Of a DNA stretch of 44,661 nt, positions 1 to 5,446 are shown piece by piece. A program made the position numbers and the translations under genes. The notes under the pieces were generated by a model. That model saw only the letters and a program-made list of their open reading frames with translations. It was not told where the DNA came from and did not search any database. This stretch comes from a virus. Location of the stretch: positions 1 through 44,661 of the IMG/VR virus record IMGVR_UViG_3300033145_001580; one strand, written 5' to 3'. The number at the start of each line of letters is the position of its first letter. The first letter of the stretch is position 1.

Positions 1-6
1 AAATAA

Positions 7-16
7 TGAACATACC
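7..16. repeat. Palindrome site, right half only (window edge)
   Basis: TGAACATACC is the right arm of the recurring 25-bp palindrome. The left arm would fall before base 1, so the window (or the contig) begins inside a copy. Confidence 0.7.
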
Positions 17-198
17 TGCCCGGCGCTTTATTCTTTTTTGTAAAAGAGAGAAGGGGCTATGTATATGTGCCTACACAGGTACATGCCTACGTTGTGCAAG
101 TTAGCCCGGCTTCTTTCTCCTTGACTTCCTGGCTCAGCTATGATACTCTCAGGTATAGTTAGCCCAGACTTTGGTAGCTTAGCCCGGTTCCTTGCAGT

Positions 199-227
199 CT
201 AGTCCAGTCTCTCTTTGACTGGGCTAG
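199..227 (+). repeat. Leader hairpin, copy 1
   Basis: CTAGTCCAGTC (199-209) pairs with GACTGGGCTAG (217-227) over 11 positions with one G-U pair and a 7-nt pyrimidine loop. The same left arm recurs at 1286-1296, also followed by a GACTGGGC arm and a CTAGCTCCG word, ahead of another small gene. No T tract follows, so it is not an ordinary intrinsic terminator; it may be an RNA leader element or a protein site. Confidence 0.6.
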
Positions 228-300
228 CTCCGCTGGGCTACTCTCTAACTAGGCTACTATTACTATCAGTACCACCACTAATAATAGAAAGGAGAGCAGG

Positions 301-489
301 ATGGTAGAACCTATCAAGACAATTCTGATGAGGAGAGACGGGATGTCAGCAGTTGAGGCAGACCTACTTATCGGGGATGCCAAGCGGGACCTGAACTATC
401 GTCTCGACCAGGGTGAGCAACCCTATGACATTTGTGCCGAGTGGTTCGGGCTTGAGCCTGACTACTTAGAGGAGTTGTTACCACTTTAG
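301..489 (+). CDS. Small conserved-type phage protein
   Basis: A 62-residue acidic protein starting at ATG 301, eight bases after a purine-rich ribosome site. The pattern (basic start, an EADLLIGDAK helix, then a GLEPDYLEELLPL end) resembles short phage proteins of unknown function with a GLEPDY-type C-terminus, recalled by pattern only. It has no membrane segment or cysteine pair. It is the first gene of the plus-strand early block and is preceded by a repeat-rich leader, so it is probably expressed early. Function unknown. Confidence 0.6.
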   Translation: MVEPIKTILMRRDGMSAVEADLLIGDAKRDLNYRLDQGEQPYDICAEWFGLEPDYLEELLPL

Positions 490-512
490 TTAACCAAAAG
501 GAGGATTAGAAA

Positions 513-899
513 ATGAAGACCATTCCAGTAACAGCCCGGATTGACCCGAGGAGCCTAGCTTTAGCTGTCCAGTATTACCATGACAAGGGATACTTTCTGA
601 GAACCCGGAGTAGCATCATCAATGCGGTGCTCCAGGAGTTTGCCCAGCACCTGGTCACCGACCTTGGACTTACACCCATCACTACAATGGAGGAGGCCTT
701 TCGCCACCTCTCTAACTTCGCCCAGGCAGCTGGCTATAGCCCAGAGGAGTGGAGAGGAGACTATACTCGTGGACCGGTACTCAAGCCACAGGCTGGAGAC
801 GGATTCTCGGAGCTCTCCGAAGAAGAGCGGATGAAGCTAGTTTGGGACACACTTGGGACACCGCCAGAGCAACGAGTCCTGCCTAGTTCCCAGCCTTAG
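513..899 (+). CDS. Putative ribbon-helix-helix DNA-binding protein
   Basis: 128 residues; ATG 513 follows AGGAGGATTAGAAA. The first 50 residues fit a ribbon-helix-helix arrangement: a short strand (IPVTARID), a helix (SLALAVQYYHDKG), then RTRSSIINAVLQEFAQHLV as the second helix with the usual Ser/Ile pattern. The rest is acidic and low in predicted structure. Family proteins bind palindromic operators as dimers of dimers. A copy of the recurring 25-bp palindrome (909-933) lies ten bases after the stop codon, which makes this a candidate, untested, for its binding protein. The fold is inferred from sequence pattern only. Confidence 0.5.
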   Translation: MKTIPVTARIDPRSLALAVQYYHDKGYFLRTRSSIINAVLQEFAQHLVTDLGLTPITTMEEAFRHLSNFAQAAGYSPEEWRGDYTRGPVLKPQAGDGFSELSEEERMKLVWDTLGTPPEQRVLPSSQP

Positions 900-908
900 C
901 TCTAACTA

Positions 909-933
909 GGTCTGTTCATTGTCTAAACAGACC
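909..933. repeat. 25-bp palindrome site
   Basis: Left arm GGTCTGTTCA, spacer TTGTC, right arm TAAACAGACC (one change from TGAACAGACC). It lies just upstream of the promoter at 995-1023. Confidence 0.85.
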
Positions 934-994
934 GAGCTATTAGTAGCCCTGGAAAAGTATTTCTGCTTCCTAGAAAATAACTGCTCTACGGGGC

Positions 995-1023
995 TTGACA
1001 TTGCTTTGAGGTTGTGCTATACT
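995..1023 (+). promoter_or_regulatory. Sigma-70-type promoter, extended -10
   Basis: TTGACA (995-1000), 17-nt spacer, TATACT (1018-1023), with TGC directly before the -10 box (extended -10). It lies 45 bases upstream of the start at 1068 and 62 bases after palindrome 909-933, so it likely drives the small-gene run that begins at 1068. Confidence 0.85.
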
Positions 1024-1067
1024 ATTAGCGTGAGTTGGAGATTACTTTAGAAGGGAGGAACAAAAAG

Positions 1068-1268
1068 ATGGCTCTACAGAAGTTTAAGGATGACCTAAGT
1101 AAGAAGTTATACGGGAAGACCACAAAGGAGGCGGTTAGTTCCAAGAGGTGCATTCAATGTGGGGAGCTTGCCCTACCAAGGTGTTATTCAGATGCCGGTA
1201 GAAGGGAGTTCCAAATCTCAGGACTCTGTGAAATCTGCTTTGATGAGATTACTAAGGAGGTAGAATAG
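1068..1268 (+). CDS. Small zinc-binding-type protein
   Basis: 66 residues from ATG 1068, which has a clean AGGGAGGAAC ribosome site; an upstream in-frame start at 1035 has none. Two CxxC pairs (C28/C31 and C54/C57) and a lone C39 suggest a zinc-ribbon or treble-clef knuckle. The N-terminus is lysine-rich. It is the first gene behind the promoter at 995-1023. Phages often carry such small Cys4 proteins; the partner and role here are unknown. Confidence 0.65.
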   Translation: MALQKFKDDLSKKLYGKTTKEAVSSKRCIQCGELALPRCYSDAGRREFQISGLCEICFDEITKEVE

Positions 1269-1285
1269 CAGAGTTGGAGCTTACT

Positions 1286-1313
1286 CTAGTCCAGTCTTAG
1301 GAGACTGGGCAAG
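1286..1313 (+). repeat. Leader hairpin, copy 2
   Basis: CTAGTCCAGTC (1286-1296), 6-nt loop, GACTGGGC (1303-1310). The left arm is identical to 199-209, and a CTAGCTCCG word follows in both copies. Here it sits between two small genes, upstream of the start at 1361. Confidence 0.55.
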
Positions 1314-1360
1314 TCTCTAGCTCCGGTGTGGCTACTACTAAGAGGAAGGGAGTCTAAGTT

Positions 1361-1597
1361 ATGACCACAAGTAAGAAGGACTATAATCTTGTAGCAAGAG
1401 GAATAAGAACAGCTAAGAGGCGTTATGGAGACTCGGAGGCTTTGGACTATCTCCTAATCTACTTCAGTGCCGTCTTTGCTATCTCTAACCCTCGCTTCAA
1501 CCTACCCAAGTTTGAGAAAGCCTGTGGATATGGTGAAGAGGAGGAATCCAGCCAGAAAGGAGGACAAGAGGATGAAGAACATACAGGTAAAAGTTAG
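1361..1597 (+). CDS. Hypothetical small early protein
   Basis: 78 residues; ATG 1361 follows AAGAGGAAGGGAG at a long but usable distance. Basic N-terminus, a hydrophobic middle (ALDYLLIYFSAVFAI) that could be a buried helix rather than a membrane span, and a very acidic Lys/Glu tail. The tail overlaps the ribosome site and start of the next gene at 1572, so the two are translationally linked. I do not recognise the family. Confidence 0.5.
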   Translation: MTTSKKDYNLVARGIRTAKRRYGDSEALDYLLIYFSAVFAISNPRFNLPKFEKACGYGEEEESSQKGGQEDEEHTGKS

Positions 1598-1757
1598 CCC
1601 AGATGGTAGCCAACTCCAGGTAACTATCGACCTAGAACAGGACTTCGGCCCTAGCAAGAGTGGCAAGACCACTATAATCGCCAGCACCGAGGGTAACCAG
1701 TCAATCACCCCAGATGGAGTAGTTCTGGGCCTTAACGTATACAAGAAAAGGAGCTAA
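1572..1757 (+). CDS. Hypothetical small early protein
   Basis: 61 residues from ATG 1572, chosen because GAAAGGAGGACAAGAGG directly precedes it; an in-frame ATG at 1467 has no such site and lies inside the previous gene. The sequence alternates strand-like stretches (IQVKVSPDG, QLQVTIDLEQ) and is compact and soluble. It overlaps the previous gene by 26 bases. Function not recognised. Confidence 0.55.
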   Translation: MKNIQVKVSPDGSQLQVTIDLEQDFGPSKSGKTTIIASTEGNQSITPDGVVLGLNVYKKRS

Positions 1758-1759
1758 CT

Positions 1760-1825
1760 ATGAACCGAATCTATGCTTTCCTGTTTCTCATAGCCCTTTT
1801 CATACTACTTAAAGGAGGATGCTAA
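1760..1825 (+). CDS. 21-residue hydrophobic peptide
   Basis: A very short frame, ATG 1760 to TAA 1823-1825, preceded by AAGAAAAGGAGC and ending in a TAATG overlap with the next gene. It reads as a short basic start, a run of about 13 hydrophobic residues (AFLFLIALFILL), then KGGC. Such a product could be a single-span membrane peptide or only a translational coupling leader that delivers ribosomes to the start at 1825. The tight packing on both sides favours a real translated frame. Confidence 0.4.
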   Translation: MNRIYAFLFLIALFILLKGGC

Positions 1826-2292
1826 TGAGCCTTAGTATAGAATCTAAGAGCCTAGAAGAGTTGGAGGACCTACTAACCCTTGTCCGTTCCAGGCAGGAGC
1901 GGGCCAAGAATAGTAACACGACCAAGCTCAAGGGTAAGGTTTATCTCCAACTAGAAAAGTCCATCCACTGCCGCACCTGCGGTTCAACCAAAGTCTGCCT
2001 ACTTCAGCTCGGTCGGAGTGAGGAGACTACTATCACAGATAAGGCAGGACATACTACAGTAGTCCAGTGGAAGCTCTCCTCGGAGATTCTCCGCCTGGAC
2101 TCTTATACCTACACCTGTGAACATTGCAAGGAGAGAATTAAGTTGTGGCCCAGAGCCCTCCTTGAGAAGCGGCTCTTGAAACTAGCCCATTATAACCAAG
2201 AGGCAATCTTTGGACAGACCAGGGTACCTCCATTCCTGTTCCACTCTGCTCCCTACGACACCGGTCAGCTATGCCTGCCCCTTGTTCACTAG
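1825..2292 (+). CDS. Zinc-ribbon-type protein
   Basis: 155 residues. ATG 1825 is preferred over an in-frame ATG at 1819, which overlaps the AAAGGAGG ribosome site itself. An N-terminal helix rich in Leu/Glu (residues 5-27) is followed by C49xxC52 and C98xxC101, a four-cysteine set typical of zinc ribbons, with C58 in addition. It overlaps the stop of the preceding 21-residue peptide (TAATG). It may bind nucleic acid or protein; no known family is recognised. Confidence 0.6.
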   Translation: MSLSIESKSLEELEDLLTLVRSRQERAKNSNTTKLKGKVYLQLEKSIHCRTCGSTKVCLLQLGRSEETTITDKAGHTTVVQWKLSSEILRLDSYTYTCEHCKERIKLWPRALLEKRLLKLAHYNQEAIFGQTRVPPFLFHSAPYDTGQLCLPLVH

Positions 2293-2336
2293 ATAGCGTG
2301 GAACTGGGAAAACTTGTCCGGGACCAAAAATAGTTC

Positions 2337-2365
2337 TTGACAACCGACACAAGCTATGCTAATAT
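2337..2365 (+). promoter_or_regulatory. Strong sigma-70-type promoter, extended -10
   Basis: TTGACA (2337-2342), 17-nt spacer, TAATAT (2360-2365), with TGC before the -10 box. It sits 56 bases upstream of ATG 2421 and has a hairpin at 2379-2395 in the presumed leader. Confidence 0.85.
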
Positions 2366-2378
2366 TATTCCAACAGAT

Positions 2379-2395
2379 GGAGACCTGAAGTCTCC
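2379..2395 (+). promoter_or_regulatory. 5' leader hairpin
   Basis: GGAGAC (2379-2384) pairs with GTCTCC (2390-2395) around a 5-nt loop. It would form near the 5' end of the transcript from the promoter at 2337-2365, a position where hairpins commonly stabilise abundant mRNAs. Confidence 0.5.
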
Positions 2396-2420
2396 AATCA
2401 AAACTAGGAGGAGGAAGAAA

Positions 2421-2771
2421 ATGGAAGTAACCGCAAATGCTCCCAAAGTGGAGCGAGAAATGACCGTAGATTACAACTTTGGTGCAGACCTGAATGAGGC
2501 CAAGAAGCTCTTTGGTGAGGACGTTGTCATGTCCATTTATAAAGCCAAGGCTGTAATCATCATCCAGGACATGATTCGTAGGAATCTCGTCCTCGGCAAG
2601 AAGAACGAGGAGATAACCGAACTCGTCGGAGCCTTCAAGCTCGGCGTAGTTGCCGTCCGTTCTGGCAAGTCCGAAGAGAAGCTGATTGAGAACCTTGCCA
2701 AACGCTCGCCCGAAGCTCAGGCAGAGTTCATCGCCAAGCTCAAAGCAAAGATAGCCGAAATGAAGGGCTAA
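2421..2771 (+). CDS. Hypothetical protein in its own strong transcription unit
   Basis: 116 residues from ATG 2421, behind AGGAGGAGGAAGAAA. Helical, charged and soluble, with no cysteine or transmembrane stretch. Codons are more C-ending (GCC, CTC, GTC, ATC) than in the neighbouring small genes, as in well-expressed genes. It is enclosed between a near-consensus extended -10 promoter with a leader hairpin (2337-2395) and a strong terminator (2790-2827), so it is a single-gene unit. This points to an abundant early product, possibly a host-takeover or DNA-associated protein, but the family is not recognised. Confidence 0.7.
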   Translation: MEVTANAPKVEREMTVDYNFGADLNEAKKLFGEDVVMSIYKAKAVIIIQDMIRRNLVLGKKNEEITELVGAFKLGVVAVRSGKSEEKLIENLAKRSPEAQAEFIAKLKAKIAEMKG

Positions 2772-2789
2772 GGGGGCTAGCCTAGACTT

Positions 2790-2827
2790 GGAGAGGGGAA
2801 TACAAAAACTCCCCTCTCCTCTTTTTT
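2790..2827 (+). terminator. Rho-independent terminator
   Basis: Perfect 10-bp stem GGAGAGGGGA (2790-2799) with TCCCCTCTCC (2810-2819), 10-nt A-rich loop, then TCTTTTTT (2820-2827). It lies 18 bases after the stop of the 116-residue gene. Confidence 0.93.
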
Positions 2828-2864
2828 ACCTTAACTAGGACCCACAAACTTGTACTTGTACTGA

Positions 2865-2889
2865 GGTATGTTCACATAATGAACAGACC
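2865..2889. repeat. 25-bp palindrome site
   Basis: Left arm GGTATGTTCA, spacer CATAA, right arm TGAACAGACC. Intergenic, between the terminator at 2790-2827 and the gene at 2908. Confidence 0.9.
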
Positions 2890-2907
2890 AGAGGAGCAGT
2901 AATAGGA

Positions 2908-3171
2908 ATGAAGCGGAATAAGGAATGGGAAATGTTTTCTAAGTTGGTTGCTCACCATATTAAGGACTATACTATTCCTCAATATGGGGATTATCCAGAT
3001 GATGGCTTGATGGATTATACTCCTAAGGATTGTATTAAGGAGATTAAGAAGTATGCCTCACGGCACTTTAGTGGACAACGTGGGGAGGATGAGTTGAGGA
3101 GGGACCTTCTCAAGATAGCTCACTATGCGGCTGCCTGTTGGAGGAAGGAGTTAGAGGAGTTGAAGAAGTAA
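2908..3171 (+). CDS. Hypothetical protein
   Basis: 87 residues; ATG 2908, with a GAGGAGCAG ribosome site rather far upstream (about 12 bases). Rich in Lys, Asp, Tyr and Trp. The order of residues (KNKEWEMFSKLV, then YGDYPDD, then FSGQRGEDELRRDLLKIAHYAAACW) resembles small phage proteins found near dNTP or MazG-like genes, but I cannot assign it. The start lies 18 bases after palindrome 2865-2889, so transcription here may be controlled by whatever binds it. Confidence 0.55.
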   Translation: MKRNKEWEMFSKLVAHHIKDYTIPQYGDYPDDGLMDYTPKDCIKEIKKYASRHFSGQRGEDELRRDLLKIAHYAAACWRKELEELKK

Positions 3172-3174
3172 GTA

Positions 3175-3414
3175 ATGGGCGCAGTAACTCGCCTATATGT
3201 TATGACCCTGGTAATTCTGATAGTCCTTTGGCTATCCTTAGGACAAGTAGAACGGGCAGTATTGGAGGATTATCCACCAATGGTATCTATAGCTTCGAAC
3301 CCGATAAAGAAGGCTATGCTAAAAGCTGGGCCACTACATAAGTATCATATCCTGGAAGATGGAACGTTGGAAATAAATAGGGGTGATGGAAAATGGCTGA
3401 GGTTGAGATATTGA
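3175..3414 (+). CDS. Small single-span membrane protein
   Basis: 79 residues, ATG 3175 three bases after the previous stop. An N-terminal hydrophobic segment (YVMTLVILIVLWLSL, about residues 8-22) can cross the membrane once, with a soluble, basic remainder outside or inside. No lipobox. The remainder ends in a short strand-rich stretch (YHILEDGTLEINRGDG). Possibly an early membrane protein acting on the host envelope; function unknown. Confidence 0.5.
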   Translation: MGAVTRLYVMTLVILIVLWLSLGQVERAVLEDYPPMVSIASNPIKKAMLKAGPLHKYHILEDGTLEINRGDGKWLRLRY

Positions 3415-3421
3415 AACTGTT

Positions 3422-3667
3422 ATGAAGTGTTGTGAAGTGGGAACATATAAACATCAAATTCCAATGCCGATTAAGGGAAGGGTGCAAGGGATTGATTATT
3501 GTATTGCGGATATAGTCGCGGCTCTAAATGCGGCAAACATAATAACCGTGGCGTCTTGTTGTGGACATGGCAAGATAGATGCAAAAATTGCATTGGAGGA
3601 CGGGAGAGAATTAGTTATTAAGAACCCCAAAAAAAGCCCCAATAACCAAGAGGTACTACCACTATGA
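3422..3667 (+). CDS. Hypothetical protein with CCGHG motif
   Basis: 81 residues. ATG 3422 has only a weak ribosome site, so the exact start is uncertain. The key feature is VASCCGHG near residue 45, a motif I recall from small phage proteins of unknown function in which a TxxSCxGHG core follows an IxxAL..LN helix. Cys and His here could bind a metal. The C-terminus is short and basic. Adjacent small genes suggest an accessory early function. Confidence 0.5.
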   Translation: MKCCEVGTYKHQIPMPIKGRVQGIDYCIADIVAALNAANIITVASCCGHGKIDAKIALEDGRELVIKNPKKSPNNQEVLPL

Positions 3668-3683
3668 AGGAAAGGAGACAGGA

Positions 3684-3872
3684 ATGGAAGCAAGACCTAA
3701 CACAGTTATAGCAAAGTTGGATAAGAAGGTTAAGGGAAAGAGGAAACGCTTTACTGTTGGCAACATGGGCTCGCCTATATCTGGTGCCCTTTACTTGAAG
3801 AAAGGGGTCAGTCTTCCTACAGACCTAACTGTTATCTTCCAGGAGGAGAGGAAAGGTGAAAGGGATGAATGA
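3684..3872 (+). CDS. Hypothetical small basic protein
   Basis: 62 residues; ATG 3684 follows GAAAGGAGACAGGA. Strongly basic N-terminal half (KLDKKVKGKRKRF), then a strand-rich middle and an acidic/basic tail whose codons contain the ribosome site of the next gene. No family recognised; small basic phage proteins of this kind often bind nucleic acid or host enzymes, but nothing here shows that. Confidence 0.5.
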   Translation: MEARPNTVIAKLDKKVKGKRKRFTVGNMGSPISGALYLKKGVSLPTDLTVIFQEERKGERDE

Positions 3873-4287
3873 AATTATTATAAGGAAAATAGAAGAACTT
3901 GAGGAGCAAATAAGATATACCAAGTTACTTGATGAGGACCTAAACAGGATAGTCGAACTTTTCCCATCGGCTGGAATATGGTTAGACCGGGATATAAATA
4001 TAACTATGCCAGTACAAGGTATGGATGAGGTCAAAAGAATACTAAGGACTTTCTACTCCTCAGGAATTCACCTAAAGGAATTCTACAAGGGTGAGACAGA
4101 GCCTAAGTGGATACTACAGGGGACAAATGCTGAAATTTACTTTACTCCTGTCTGGTCAAAGGATGAGGGTGCAGCCTGCAAACTCATCAAAGTAGGAGAG
4201 TATACCCAAACTTACCCCAAATATAAACTTGTCTGCTCGGATGGTGAAGAGATACCTATGGAAGACGTAGGAGAAGGAGATGAATAA
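3865..4287 (+). CDS. Hypothetical protein
   Basis: 140 residues from ATG 3865, preceded by GAAAGGTGAAAGG; a GTG at 3856 in the same frame is an alternative that would add three residues. An N-terminal helical, Glu-rich segment (IIIRKIEELEEQIRYTKLL) is followed by strand-rich sequence. No motif recognised. It overlaps the preceding gene by 8 bases and the following one by 8 bases, so the three are a coupled cluster. Confidence 0.55.
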   Translation: MNEIIIRKIEELEEQIRYTKLLDEDLNRIVELFPSAGIWLDRDINITMPVQGMDEVKRILRTFYSSGIHLKEFYKGETEPKWILQGTNAEIYFTPVWSKDEGAACKLIKVGEYTQTYPKYKLVCSDGEEIPMEDVGEGDE

Positions 4288-4600
4288 GAAGCCTTTGGTC
4301 TACATCATGGGACCGTATACAAAGGGTGACCACCTTTACAATGTTCACCAGGCTATGGAACTCGCAGATAGGGTGGTGGAAAGTGGTGGAATCCCCTACA
4401 TCCCACATCTGAGCCACTTCTGGCACTGCAAGACGGAGAGAGATTGGGAGTTTTGGATGGACTATGATGAGGTCTTTCTAAGACTATGCCAGTTTGCTAT
4501 TCGTGTTCCAGGTGAGTCTACTGGAGCAGACCAGGAAGAGGTTCTTTGTAAGAAGTTAGGAATAAGGGTTATTAAGGACCCTAGTTGGTTAGAGAAATAA
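4280..4600 (+). CDS. Nucleoside 2-deoxyribosyltransferase-like protein (DUF4406/DUF1937 type)
   Basis: 106 residues. The start VYIMGPYTKGD, the helix AMELADRVVESGGIPYIPHLSHF, and the later TGADQEEVLCKKLGI pattern match the nucleoside 2-deoxyribosyltransferase-like fold shared by DUF4406/DUF1937 phage proteins. Known members either act on nucleosides/nucleotides or serve in nucleotide salvage; many phage copies have no proven reaction. Catalytic residues cannot be fixed by eye, though the GP near the N-terminus, the conserved D/H positions and the EEV helix are in place. It starts inside the end of the previous gene (8-base overlap). Confidence 0.72.
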   Translation: MNKKPLVYIMGPYTKGDHLYNVHQAMELADRVVESGGIPYIPHLSHFWHCKTERDWEFWMDYDEVFLRLCQFAIRVPGESTGADQEEVLCKKLGIRVIKDPSWLEK

Positions 4601-4615
4601 GAGGAGGAGAGAAGG

Positions 4616-4825
4616 GTGAGCAAGACCAGGAAGATACTTTTCAAGGGAACCTTTAATCTCCGAGGTGAAGTCCACATCCTCTATTGCCACGCCTATGATT
4701 GCCACCAGGCTTGGAGACTTTTCTGCCATCAGCTTGCTAGGCTCGCAGGAAAGGACTCACAATGGATGATGAGGGAGTTTAATGGAAAGAAGGATAACTA
4801 TAAAATAGAGGAGGAAAAGAAATGA
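4616..4825 (+). CDS. Hypothetical small protein, GTG start
   Basis: 69 residues starting at GTG 4616, directly after GAGGAGGAGAGAAGG, an unusually strong ribosome site that decides the start. Cys/His-bearing segment (LYCHAYDCHQAWRLFCHQLARL) could be a small metal site or simply a helix. Basic tail. It overlaps the next gene by 4 bases (ATGA). No family recognised. Confidence 0.5.
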   Translation: MSKTRKILFKGTFNLRGEVHILYCHAYDCHQAWRLFCHQLARLAGKDSQWMMREFNGKKDNYKIEEEKK

Positions 4826-5097
4826 GTACAGGTAGTAGCAAACAAGAAAGACAGTCTGAGGTAGGAGCAGAACTGGAGCTTCTAGAGAGGGAAGTATCTA
4901 GGTACTTGGACCTTATTTTAAGAGGAGGAGATAAGCTCTCCTCAGTTCTTCGTCAGGAGCTCCCTGTTGGCCCTTCAGAAACAGGAGAGGTTCCCGGCCT
5001 AGTCCCTTTAGCTGAGGATATCCGTAGGCAGAAGAATAGGCTCACTGATGGAAATGGGTCTCTTGAGAGCCTTTTTACTAGACTAGAGTTACCATAG
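4822..5097 (+). CDS. Hypothetical acidic protein
   Basis: 91 residues; ATG 4822 overlaps the previous stop, with AGAGGAGGAAAAGA upstream. Two Leu/Glu-rich helices (ELELLEREVSRYLDLIL and PLAEDIRRQKNRLTD) suggest a helical bundle or coiled coil; the middle is Pro/Gly-rich. No catalytic motif or transmembrane segment. Similar helical proteins of this size occur in many phage early regions without a known role. Confidence 0.5.
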   Translation: MSTGSSKQERQSEVGAELELLEREVSRYLDLILRGGDKLSSVLRQELPVGPSETGEVPGLVPLAEDIRRQKNRLTDGNGSLESLFTRLELP

Positions 5098-5106
5098 GAG
5101 GAGAAA

Positions 5107-5244
5107 ATGGCAAGAAATGAGGTTCTAGAATATACAGAGGCTCAGGATGATAAGGCCTATAGGAAGTTTCTCAAGGGAGGCTTTGAGCCCCTTCCCGAGG
5201 AGGATGAGGAAACCTATGATTGTCCTATACATGGGACAGAATAA
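5107..5244 (+). CDS. Small acidic protein
   Basis: 45 residues from ATG 5107, directly after AGGAGGAGAAA. Acidic, with a C-terminal CPIHGTE that holds one Cys and one His; DEETYDCPIHG resembles half of a zinc knuckle. It begins ten bases after the preceding stop and ends four bases before the tRNA-like element at 5249. The strong ribosome site and tight packing support it. Confidence 0.5.
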   Translation: MARNEVLEYTEAQDDKAYRKFLKGGFEPLPEEDEETYDCPIHGTE

Positions 5245-5248
5245 ATAT

Positions 5249-5416
5249 GGGTGGATGGCGGAATTGGCAAGTGTCCTTATAAACTATCGGATATATGGGT
5301 GAAAGGTTCCGAGCTTGCCATTGGTAGACGTTCATGTGTGGTACATGACAGCGGCCAGCATACTATCCAATGTCGTATGCGGTTAAATCTGTGCAGGTTC
5401 AAATCCTGCTCCACCC
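5249..5416 (+). tRNA. tRNA-like element with internal insertion
   Basis: The ends are those of a class II (Leu-like) tRNA: acceptor GGGTGGA (5249-5255) pairs perfectly with TCCACCC (5410-5416), TG GCGGAATTGG starts a D arm, and GCAGG-TTCAAAT-CCTGC (5393-5409) is a perfect T arm. The length, 168 nt, is about twice normal. A 7-bp stem TGGCAAG/CTTGCCA (5265-5271/5314-5320) sits in the D-loop and encloses 42 nt, after which TTGGTAGACG resumes D-arm-like sequence. Further hairpins are 5332-5348 (loop TGTGGTA, no U33) and GCATAC/GTATGC (5358-5380). No normal anticodon arm is clear and no CCA is encoded. It may be an intron-bearing or degenerate tRNA, or a tRNA mimic. Confidence 0.55.
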
Positions 5417-5446
5417 GCATAATAAAATAAGAGGAGGAACAAAAGC

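Larger units (their letters stand above)
1..300. other. Non-coding leader region, repeat-rich
   Basis: No gene is visible. The first 17 bases hold the right half of the 25-bp palindrome that recurs across the window. Positions 95-260 hold repeated TAGCCCGG/TAGCCCAG/TAGTCCAG words and their complements, including a strong hairpin at 199-227. Positions 59-74 match, inverted, positions 44543-44558 near the other end. The stretch ends in a purine-rich ribosome site (GGAGAGCAGG) for the first gene. It could be a long leader or an origin-like region; the sequence does not decide. Confidence 0.6.

Noticed and set aside
5249-5416. tmRNA or group I intron tRNA
   Set aside because: At 168 nt it is too short for a normal tmRNA and no tag frame is seen; the insert is too small for a group I intron core and lies in the D-loop rather than the anticodon loop.
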